This document shows, piece after piece, positions 58,176 through 64,000 of a stretch of DNA of 64,000 bases. Origin of the DNA: Mycolicibacterium sphagni (GTDB lineage: Bacteria; Actinomycetota; Actinomycetes; Mycobacteriales; Mycobacteriaceae); NCBI RefSeq assembly GCF_002250655.1, contig NZ_NOZR01000005.1, forward strand, positions 1 to 64,000, in the 5' to 3' direction. Position 1 is the first letter of the stretch. Each line of letters begins with the position of its first letter. Below the pieces are notes generated by a model. It ran no database searches. It was not told the DNA's origin and was given only the letters and a program-made list of their open reading frames with translations. The position numbers and the translations under genes are program-made.

Positions 58176-58631
58176 ATGAAACGTGGAGACCAGGTTGCGG
58201 ACTTCGAACTGCCGGATCAGACCGGCACCGTGCGCTCGCTGACGAGCCTGCTCGCCGACGGGCCGATCGCCCTCTTCTTCTATCCCGCCGCGATGACGCC
58301 CGGCTGCACCAAGGAAGCCTGTCACTTCCGCGACCTGGGCTCGGAATTCGCCGCGGTCGGCGCCACCCGGGTCGGTATCAGCACCGACCCCGTCGACAAG
58401 CAGGCGCGGTTCGCCGACTCGCAGAGTTTCGACTACCCGCTGCTCTCCGATGCCGACGGCACCGTGGCCACCCAGTTCGGCGTCAAGCGCGGACTACTGG
58501 GCAAGCTCATCCCGGTCAAGCGCACTACATTCGTCATCGACACCGATCGCACGGTGCTTGAGGTGATCTCCAGCGAGGTCAACATGGACACCCACGCCGA
58601 CAAGGCACTCGAGGTACTCAAGTCGCGTTGA
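58176..58631 (+). CDS. bcp: thiol peroxidase, bacterioferritin comigratory protein family
   Basis: A 151-residue atypical peroxiredoxin (Bcp/PrxQ). The peroxidatic Cys is in TPGCT and the resolving Cys five residues later in EACHFRD, the PrxQ-alpha helix arrangement. Reduces hydroperoxides with thioredoxin. ATG 58176 fits length (BcpB of M. tuberculosis 154) and the -10 spacing. The coding end overlaps leuA convergently by 14 nt. Confidence 0.94.
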   Translation: MKRGDQVADFELPDQTGTVRSLTSLLADGPIALFFYPAAMTPGCTKEACHFRDLGSEFAAVGATRVGISTDPVDKQARFADSQSFDYPLLSDADGTVATQFGVKRGLLGKLIPVKRTTFVIDTDRTVLEVISSEVNMDTHADKALEVLKSR

Positions 58632-60006
58632 GCGCGTTCTCGCCGTAGGCGGCGACGAAGAGGTCGTACAGCTCGGCAGGCTTGACCTCGACGCCACGTT
58701 CGTCGGCGAGCGCTTGGGCCCGTCGTGCGAAGTCGATCTGCATCTCCCGCGGCAGATCAAGTCCGTACTCGGTCAGCAGCACATAGGCGAAGCCGCCCTT
58801 CCCCGACTGCGAGTTGACCCGGATCACCGCGTCGTAGGTCCGGCCGATATCGGCTGGGTCGATGGGCAGATACGGTACGCGCCAATCGATTTCACGCTCC
58901 GAGCCGCCGGTGCTCAGTGCACGCTCGCGGTGCTCGGCCAATCCCTTCTTGATCGCGTCCTGATGGGTTCCCGAGAACGCGGTGTGCACCAGGGCGCCGA
59001 CGTACGGATGACGTTCATGGATCGACATCCGGGTGCAGTATTCGACGGTGCGGGCGATCTCGTCGATATCGGAGAAATCGATCATCGGATCGACCCCTTG
59101 GGCGTACAGGTTCAAAGCCAGTGTCGCGATATCGACATTCCCGGTGCGCTCACCGTTTCCGAACACACATCCCTCGACGCGCTGCGCGCCGGCCAGAACC
59201 GCGAGCTCGGCACACGCGACGCCAGTCCCCCGGTCGTTGTGGGGATGAACCGACAGGATGACGCAGTCGCGCCGCGCCAGATTGTGGTGCATGTACTCGA
59301 TCTGGTCGGCATAGACGTTCGGCGTGGCCACCTCGACAGTGGCCGGCAGGTTCAGGATCACCGGCCGATCGGGGGCGGCGTCCCACAGCGCCGTCATGTC
59401 GTCGCATAGTCCCAGTACGTAGTCGGGTTCAGTGAGATTGAACACCTCCGGGGAGAATTCGAACCGAATATTGGCCTTGTCCCCCGCGAACTCGAGCACA
59501 TCGCGGCCCCCGGCCAGGACCAGCTCGCGCAGCTCGGCACGGTCCCTGTTCAGCACTACCTCGCGCCACACCGGCGCCGTGGCGGTGTACATGTGGATGA
59601 CGACATCGCCAGGGATGCCCCGCACCGAGGCGACCGTGCGTTCGATCAGGTCACGGCGGGCCGGCGTAAAGACCACGATGGTCACATCCGTTGGCACGAT
59701 GTCAGATTCGGCCAGCAGCCGGACGAAGTCGAAGTCAGCCTGTGAAGCAGACGGATAACCGACCTCGATCTCCTTGTAGCCGATCGCCACCAGCAGTTCG
59801 AAGAATCGGCGCTTACGTTCCGGATCCATCGGATCGGGCAGCGCCTGATTACCGTCACGCAGGTCGACCGGAACCCAGAGCGGCGCTTGGGTGATGCGTG
59901 CGTCTGGCCAATGTCGTTCTACGAGTGGCACTTCCACCCGGTCATAGACACCGGCGTAGCGATACGACGGCATCCGTGACGGTTGTTGACGATTCCATGC
60001 GGGCAT
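58618..60006 (-). CDS. leuA: 2-isopropylmalate synthase, short form without regulatory domain
   Basis: A 462-residue alpha-isopropylmalate synthase: [25 protein letters not shown] (metal Asp), [18 protein letters not shown] (metal His pair), [14 protein letters not shown] and the subdomain [20 protein letters not shown]. It then stops, so the C-terminal leucine-binding regulatory domain found in the 600-plus-residue mycobacterial LeuA is missing, and end-product inhibition by that domain cannot occur. Close in sequence to LeuA; a role in another acyl-transfer (e.g. a homologous 2-oxoacid) is possible. Start ATG 60006 ([13 protein letters not shown]). A structured leader with a 13-codon ORF lies upstream. 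Confidence 0.88.
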   Translation of the reverse strand: MPAWNRQQPSRMPSYRYAGVYDRVEVPLVERHWPDARITQAPLWVPVDLRDGNQALPDPMDPERKRRFFELLVAIGYKEIEVGYPSASQADFDFVRLLAESDIVPTDVTIVVFTPARRDLIERTVASVRGIPGDVVIHMYTATAPVWREVVLNRDRAELRELVLAGGRDVLEFAGDKANIRFEFSPEVFNLTEPDYVLGLCDDMTALWDAAPDRPVILNLPATVEVATPNVYADQIEYMHHNLARRDCVILSVHPHNDRGTGVACAELAVLAGAQRVEGCVFGNGERTGNVDIATLALNLYAQGVDPMIDFSDIDEIARTVEYCTRMSIHERHPYVGALVHTAFSGTHQDAIKKGLAEHRERALSTGGSEREIDWRVPYLPIDPADIGRTYDAVIRVNSQSGKGGFAYVLLTEYGLDLPREMQIDFARRAQALADERGVEVKPAELYDLFVAAYGENALNAT

Positions 60007-60127
60007 TCTCTTAGTCGCTTCCTGATCGGGTTTGGTGTGATCCGACCGGCACGACAAAGCCCCACGGCGGGGAACCGGTCGTTCAGACCCCGCCGCGGCG
60101 ACTAAGCACGAGCGCATATGTCATGGT
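60007..60127 (-). promoter_or_regulatory. putative leuA translational attenuator / leader RNA
   Basis: Minus-strand leader of about 120 nt. Pairings: P1 CTTAGTCGC (60098-60106) with GCGACTAAG (60010-60018), 9 bp, its 3' arm ending 3 nt before the leuA AUG and covering the end of GGAAGC; P2 GGCGGGG (60088-60094) with CCCCGCC (60066-60072); P3 60075-60081 with 60043-60049 (7 bp), which conflicts with P2. The 5' arm of P1 is inside the leader ORF. -10 TACAGT (60134-60139). Confidence 0.6.
60083..60124 (-). CDS. 13-residue leader peptide of leuA
   Basis: Frame [13 protein letters not shown], ending in TGA, with Leu at codons 5 and 7. Its AUG is 9 nt downstream of TACAGT, so the mRNA is nearly leaderless. 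Codons 7-9 form the 5' arm of the stem P1 that masks the leuA start region, and codons 11-13 form the 5' arm of P2. A stalled ribosome at the Leu codons would keep P1 open. Too short to prove by coding statistics. Confidence 0.55.
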   Translation of the reverse strand: MTYALVLSRRGGV

Positions 60128-60137
60128 GACCAGACTG

Positions 60138-60160
60138 TACACTACTCCTCAGACAAGTAG
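60138..60160 (+). promoter_or_regulatory. gntR promoter with candidate operator dyad
   Basis: TACACT (60138-60143) is a -10 candidate, overlapping the divergent leuA -10 TACAGT (60134-60139, minus). CTACT-N9-AGTAG (60142-60160) straddles the start site; on the minus strand it contains TTGTCTGAGGA, one fixed base away from the FadR-type consensus TNGTNNNACNA. Likely site of autoregulation, possibly also of leuA. Confidence 0.4.
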
Positions 60161-60171
60161 AGAGGTTCGTC

Positions 60172-60852
60172 GTGGTTACCCCTATCGCCCAAGTGCAGCG
60201 CCACCCGCTCGCCGCGCAGACGGCCCAGCTGTTGATGACGCGCATCCGGGACGGCGAATGGCCGCTCGGACACCGACTTCCGGGCGAGACCACCTTGGCC
60301 GCACAGCTGGGCGTCGGCCGCTCGACGCTGCGCGAGGCGGTCCGCGAACTGGCCGGCAAGGGCGTACTCCACAGCCGCCAGGGCGCCGGCGTGTTCGTGA
60401 CGGCCACCGAAGCCGTCGAGGACTGGGACACCATCCTGCGGCGCACGACCATCGCGGCCGTGATCGAAGCGCGGATCGCGATCGAAGCCGAGGCCGCCGC
60501 GCTCGCCGCCACCCGGCGCACCCCTGCAGATCTCCGGGCGATCCGCCGGGCACTGGCCGCCCGCGGCGTCCTGGGTTTGGCGGTCCCCGACCATGTCGAC
60601 GCCGACGCCGCGTTTCACCGGGCGGTCGTCGCGGCCGCGCACAACGACGTACTGACGCAGTTGTTCGACGCATTCCTGCCGCGGCTGCGGCTCGCGATGA
60701 TCGACATGCTCAAGATCCACGCGGTGCCGTCGGAAGAAGCCGACCATGCCGCACACCGGGAACTCGCGGATGCGATAGCCGACCGCAATCCCGTCGCGGC
60801 CGCAGCCGCCAGCCGCTCCCACCTGACTTCCTTGAAGGAGGCCTACTCGTGA
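60172..60852 (+). CDS. GntR-family regulator, FadR (FCD) subfamily
   Basis: A 226-residue regulator: winged HTH (IRDGEWPLGHRLPGETTLAAQLGVGRSTLREAVRELAGKGVLHSRQGAGVFV) and an FCD all-helical effector domain (about 85-220) with metal-ligand-like residues D in DADAAFHRAVV and H in AAHRELADAI. It binds a small carboxylate, acyl or amino acid in relatives; the ligand is unknown. Divergent from leuA across 165 nt; overlaps the following ATPase gene by 4 nt (GTGA). Confidence 0.9.
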   Translation: MVTPIAQVQRHPLAAQTAQLLMTRIRDGEWPLGHRLPGETTLAAQLGVGRSTLREAVRELAGKGVLHSRQGAGVFVTATEAVEDWDTILRRTTIAAVIEARIAIEAEAAALAATRRTPADLRAIRRALAARGVLGLAVPDHVDADAAFHRAVVAAAHNDVLTQLFDAFLPRLRLAMIDMLKIHAVPSEEADHAAHRELADAIADRNPVAAAAASRSHLTSLKEAYS

Positions 60853-61646
60853 CCCCGGTCCTCGAGATCCGTGATGTGACATTCCGGCGCAACGGCAAGC
60901 AGATCATCGACGGCATATCGCTGACCGTCCAGGCAGGCGAACACTGGGCGCTGTTGGGGCCCAACGGTGCAGGCAAGAGTACGCTGCTCGGGTTCTGTGC
61001 CGCGGTGACGTTTCCCACCACCGGCGCGGTGCACATCCTCGGTAGTCAAATGGGACGCACGGATCTGGCCGCACTGCGCCGCTCGATCGGACACGTGAAT
61101 CCCCGCCATCGGCTGCAGTATTCGCTGACCGTGCGCGAGGTGGTACTGACCGGCATCACCGCCACCATCGACCTCCCGATGCGCTGGACGCCGAGCCCGG
61201 CCGAAAGTGAACGGGCCGACGCGATGATCTCCGCGGTGGGCATGACACGCAAGGCCGGCGACGTGTGGCCCACACTGTCCCAGGGCGAGCGGGGTCGTGC
61301 TCTCATTGCGCGGGCGCTGGTGTCAGAGCCCGATCTGCTGCTGCTCGACGAGCCGACGACCGGGCTGGATGTCGCGGCGCGCGAGCAATTGCTCGAGACC
61401 ATCGACACCCTCGACCGCACGCACCCCGATGTCGCCTCGATCCTGGTGACCCATCACCTCGAAGAATTGCCGACGACCACGACGCACGCCTTGCTGATCG
61501 CCGATGGCCGCACCGTGGCCAGCGGCCTTGCCCGCGAGACGATTTCGACGGACAACGTCACGACGGCGTTCGCACACCCGATCGCAGTCGGCTACGACGA
61601 AGGCCGGTGGACCGCACGCGCGAAGGCCAACGCCATCGACGTCTAG
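60849..61646 (+). CDS. orphan ABC ATPase (YlmA-like)
   Basis: A 265-residue ATP-binding protein without a partner permease in the window. Walker [10 protein letters not shown], signature [15 protein letters not shown], Walker [14 protein letters not shown]-loop VTHHLEELP. Resembles the uncharacterised YlmA/ModF-like ATPases. Start GTG 60849 ([12 protein letters not shown]) overlaps the GntR stop (GTGA). It ends convergently with hisI, 4-nt overlap. Confidence 0.88.
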   Translation: MTPVLEIRDVTFRRNGKQIIDGISLTVQAGEHWALLGPNGAGKSTLLGFCAAVTFPTTGAVHILGSQMGRTDLAALRRSIGHVNPRHRLQYSLTVREVVLTGITATIDLPMRWTPSPAESERADAMISAVGMTRKAGDVWPTLSQGERGRALIARALVSEPDLLLLDEPTTGLDVAAREQLLETIDTLDRTHPDVASILVTHHLEELPTTTTHALLIADGRTVASGLARETISTDNVTTAFAHPIAVGYDEGRWTARAKANAIDV

Positions 61647-61990
61647 CTCTCCGGGCCCAGCAGCTGGTCGGCGTCGAAGCAGCTGTGGTCGCCGGTGTGG
61701 CAGGCGCCGCCGACCTGATCGACCTCCAGCAGCACGGCGTCGCCGTCACAATCCAGCCGCACCGAGTGCACGTGCTGGGTATGTCCGGAAGTCGCGCCCT
61801 TGACCCAGTATTCGCCTCGCGAGCGCGAGTAATAGGTGGCTTCCCTTGTCTCGAGGGTGCGTGCCAGCGCCTCGTCGTCCATCCAGGCCACCATCAGCAC
61901 GTCACCGGTGCCGTGCTCCTGCGCGATCGCCGCGAACAACCCGTTGGCGTCGCGCTTGAGCCGCTTCGCGATATCCGGATCGAGGCTCAT
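61643..61990 (-). CDS. hisI: phosphoribosyl-AMP cyclohydrolase
   Basis: A 115-residue zinc enzyme, third step of histidine synthesis. Zinc Cys in [10 protein letters not shown] and [22 protein letters not shown] is the substrate motif. Its start overlaps the hisF stop (ATGA). Single-domain form without HisE. Confidence 0.96.
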   Translation of the reverse strand: MSLDPDIAKRLKRDANGLFAAIAQEHGTGDVLMVAWMDDEALARTLETREATYYSRSRGEYWVKGATSGHTQHVHSVRLDCDGDAVLLEVDQVGGACHTGDHSCFDADQLLGPES

Positions 61991-62760
61991 CTCACAACGA
62001 TTCCCTCCGCGGCCATGGCCGCCTTCACCTGCCCGATCGTCAGCTCGCGGAAGTGAAAGACACTGGCCGCCAGCACTGCATCAGCACCGGCTTGGACAGC
62101 GGGCGCGAAATGGCCCACCGCACCGGCTCCCCCGCTGGCGATCACCGGCACGGTGACGGCCTTGCGCACCGCCCGCAGCATCGTCAGATCGAAGCCGGCC
62201 TTGGTACCGTCGGCGTCCATCGAGTTCAGCAGGATCTCGCCGACACCGAGTTCGGCTCCGCGCGTTGCCCATTCGACCGCGTCGATACCGGTCCCCTGCC
62301 GCCCGCCGTGGGTGGTTACTTCCCACCCGGACGGAGTCGGCGCTGAACCGGCCGGCACCGTACGTGCATCCACCGACAACACGATGCACTGCGAACCGAA
62401 CTGCCGCGACAACTCGGCCAGCAACTCGGGCCGTGCGATCGCGGCGGTGTTCACCGACACCTTGTCCGCGCCTGCCCGCAGCAGCACGTCGACATCGGCC
62501 ACCGACCGAACACCGCCGCCGACGGTAAGCGGGATGAAGACCTGCTCGGCGGTGCGGCGCACCACGTCGAGCATCGTCGCGCGGCCCGACGACGACGCCG
62601 TGACGTCCAGGAACGTCAGCTCGTCGGCGCCCTCGGCGTCATAGGCGGCGGCCAGCTCGACCGGATCGCCCGCGTCCCGCAGGTTTTCGAAGTTGACGCC
62701 CTTGACCACCCGGCCGGCATCTACGTCCAGGCAGGGAATCACGCGCACCGCAACGTCCAT
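61987..62760 (-). CDS. hisF: imidazole glycerol phosphate synthase cyclase subunit
   Basis: A 257-residue TIM barrel: catalytic Asp in [17 protein letters not shown] (Asp11-region) and Asp in IVLSVDART, phosphate loops GGGVRS and SGGAG. Works with HisH. Start ATG 62760; overlaps the impA stop by one base (TGATG). Confidence 0.96.
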   Translation of the reverse strand: MDVAVRVIPCLDVDAGRVVKGVNFENLRDAGDPVELAAAYDAEGADELTFLDVTASSSGRATMLDVVRRTAEQVFIPLTVGGGVRSVADVDVLLRAGADKVSVNTAAIARPELLAELSRQFGSQCIVLSVDARTVPAGSAPTPSGWEVTTHGGRQGTGIDAVEWATRGAELGVGEILLNSMDADGTKAGFDLTMLRAVRKAVTVPVIASGGAGAVGHFAPAVQAGADAVLAASVFHFRELTIGQVKAAMAAEGIVVR

Positions 62761-63578
62761 CAGAGGTAATCCTCCGGTGCGCCGACTTGCCCCAGGATCT
62801 CCATCACGTGGTCGTGTACACCCGGTGCGGCGGCCAGCGCCGAGCGTGACGACGGCGTCCACGGCTGACCGTTCAGGTCGGTGACGATCCCGCCGGCGGC
62901 CCGCACCAGCGCCACCCCGGCGGCGTGGTCCCAGATGTGGTCGCCGAAACTGATGGCCGCACCCATGATCCCGGCCGCCACGTAGGCGATGTCGACGCCC
63001 GTGGCGCCGTGCATCCGCATCTTCGAGCAGACCCGGCTCAGGTTCTCCAGCACAGCCAGCCGATACCGCCCCGGGAACCGGCCCCGCCAATCGACGTTGA
63101 ACGTGCCGAAGCCGATCACGCACTGTCCGATCTCGCCGTGTCCAATCGGCGGCTGCGGGTCCCCGTTGAAGTACACGGGTCCGCCCAGCACCGCGCTGTA
63201 GCGCTGGTCGGTGAACGGCAGCCAGGTCAGACCCGCGACCGGCTCGCCGTCGCGCAGCAGTCCCAGCAGGATGGCGGCCATCGGTGAGCCGGCGGCGTAG
63301 TTGAAGGTGCCGTCGATCGGGTCCAGCACCCACACCAGGTGGGAATCGATTGGCGCCCCGCCGAATTCCTCGCCGTGCACGCCGATCCCGGTGGCTGCCT
63401 CCAGCGCTGTGACCACCTGGCGTTCGATGGCCAGGTCCACCTCGGTGGCGAAGTCATTACCCTTCTTCTGCACAGCCGAGGAGGCCCGGTGCCCGGCGAT
63501 GAAGGGTTTGGACGCCTCGTCCAGGATCACCGCTGCCTGGGCCACCAGGGCCTCGAGGTCTGGAGACTCCACTGTCAT
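62760..63578 (-). CDS. impA: inositol-monophosphatase family protein
   Basis: A 272-residue IMPase-family phosphatase: [24 protein letters not shown] (metal Asp pair) and [15 protein letters not shown]. It sits inside the his operon as in M. tuberculosis (ImpA, Rv1604). Members dephosphorylate inositol phosphate or, in actinobacteria, histidinol phosphate, and the location makes the latter worth considering. Start ATG 63578 ([11 protein letters not shown]), 5 nt after the hisA stop. Confidence 0.92.
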   Translation of the reverse strand: MTVESPDLEALVAQAAVILDEASKPFIAGHRASSAVQKKGNDFATEVDLAIERQVVTALEAATGIGVHGEEFGGAPIDSHLVWVLDPIDGTFNYAAGSPMAAILLGLLRDGEPVAGLTWLPFTDQRYSAVLGGPVYFNGDPQPPIGHGEIGQCVIGFGTFNVDWRGRFPGRYRLAVLENLSRVCSKMRMHGATGVDIAYVAAGIMGAAISFGDHIWDHAAGVALVRAAGGIVTDLNGQPWTPSSRSALAAAPGVHDHVMEILGQVGAPEDYL

Positions 63579-63583
63579 CAGGG

Positions 63584-64000
63584 TTACTGGCTCACCGCGG
63601 CCAGCGCCTCCGGCAGCGTGAATCGCCCCGCGTAGAGCGCCTTGCCGACGATCGCACCTTCCACACCGCTGTCGGTGAGGGTCGCGATCGCGCGCAGATC
63701 GTCCAGGCTGGACACCCCGCCCGAGGCGATCACCGGGGCGATCGTGCACTCGGCGACACCCTCGAGCAAGTCGAGGTTAGGCCCAGTCAGGGTGCCGTCC
63801 TTGGTGACGTCGGTGACCACGAAGCGCGAGCAGCCTTCGCTGTCAAGGCGTTCGAGCACATGCCACAGGTCTCCGCCGTCGGTCTCCCAGCCGCGGCCGC
63901 GCAGCCGATGTTCGCCCTCCACGATCTGGACGTCCAGCCCGACGGCTACCTTGTCGCCGTACTCGGCGATCGCCGCGGCGCACCACAGCGGGTTCTCCAA
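63584..64000 (-). CDS. hisA: phosphoribosyl isomerase (HisA/PriA), C-terminal part, cut by window end
   Basis: The last 138 residues of a HisA-type TIM barrel; the start is beyond the window. [20 protein letters not shown] contains the second catalytic Asp, and [15 protein letters not shown] and [18 protein letters not shown] are the phosphate loops. In actinobacteria this is the bifunctional PriA, serving histidine (HisA) and tryptophan (TrpF) synthesis, consistent with no trpF in the trp cluster here. Confidence 0.93.
   Translation of the reverse strand: MENPLWCAAAIAEYGDKVAVGLDVQIVEGEHRLRGRGWETDGGDLWHVLERLDSEGCSRFVVTDVTKDGTLTGPNLDLLEGVAECTIAPVIASGGVSSLDDLRAIATLTDSGVEGAIVGKALYAGRFTLPEALAAVSQ

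Noticed and set aside
60007..60127. T-box riboswitch in the leuA leader
   Set aside because: No T-box consensus (AGGGUGGNACCGCG-like) or specifier stem seen; leader ORF with competing stems is the better model.

Overview
The window is a high-GC actinobacterial chromosome segment, almost certainly from a rapid-growing mycobacterium (Mycolicibacterium/M. smegmatis type). The evidence is the gene order, which follows the M. tuberculosis block Rv1632c to Rv1603 (read in reverse): DDN-like nitroreductase, coaE, rpsA, polA, DUF35/thiolase pair, pdtaR, adenylate cyclase, HdeD-like protein, cydABDC, membrane protein, tesB, pyk, lgt, trpABC..E, bcp, hisI, hisF, impA, hisA. These names and the synteny come from memory of the families; no search was run. 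Blocks absent from that M. tuberculosis order are inserted between the core genes.

Layout. 1-7.2 kb: nitroreductase, coaE (fused to a GrpB/UPF0157 domain) and rpsA in one operon, a PrsW-type membrane protease, and polA. 7.2-12.5 kb: a divergent LysR / FAD-monooxygenase pair, a DUF35 plus lipid-transfer-thiolase pair behind a perfect KstR-type operator (steroid catabolism), methionine aminopeptidase and a small membrane protein. 12.5-18.5 kb: a branched-chain amino-acid ABC transporter (livKHMGF) downstream of the ANTAR response regulator gene pdtaR; between livH and livM lies a 65-bp tandem repeat encoding two chained 22-codon mini-ORFs. 18.6-28.3 kb: a tRNA-Leu(CAA) followed by an accessory stretch (acidic-tail protein, lipoprotein, SHOCT protein, PAP2 phosphatase, haemophore-like protein with a haem oxygenase, and a PucR / nitrilase / NCS1 permease / ureohydrolase cluster). 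28.3-39.5 kb: class III adenylate cyclase, polar amino-acid ABC transporter, HdeD-like protein, cytochrome bd operon cydABDC and a DUF4190 protein. 39.5-53 kb: lysyltransferase-domain membrane protein, tesB, pyk, gltBD (glutamate synthase), DUF2752 and TM2 proteins, a 13E12-type HNH protein and lgt. 53-64 kb: trp genes, bcp, a short leuA with a putative translational attenuator, a GntR regulator with an orphan ABC ATPase, and the his genes hisI-hisF-impA-hisA (the last cut by the window end).

Themes. Operons are tightly packed with ATGA/GTGA overlaps. At least ten genes have a TANNNT -10 hexamer 6-8 nt before the start codon, the signature of leaderless mycobacterial transcripts, which also fixes their starts; several of these hexamers overlap the stop codon of the preceding gene. 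The most unusual items are the leuA leader (13-codon leader ORF plus a 9-bp stem that ends three bases before the leuA start) and the tandem coupled mini-ORFs inside the liv operon. No phage, IS element or CRISPR array was seen.
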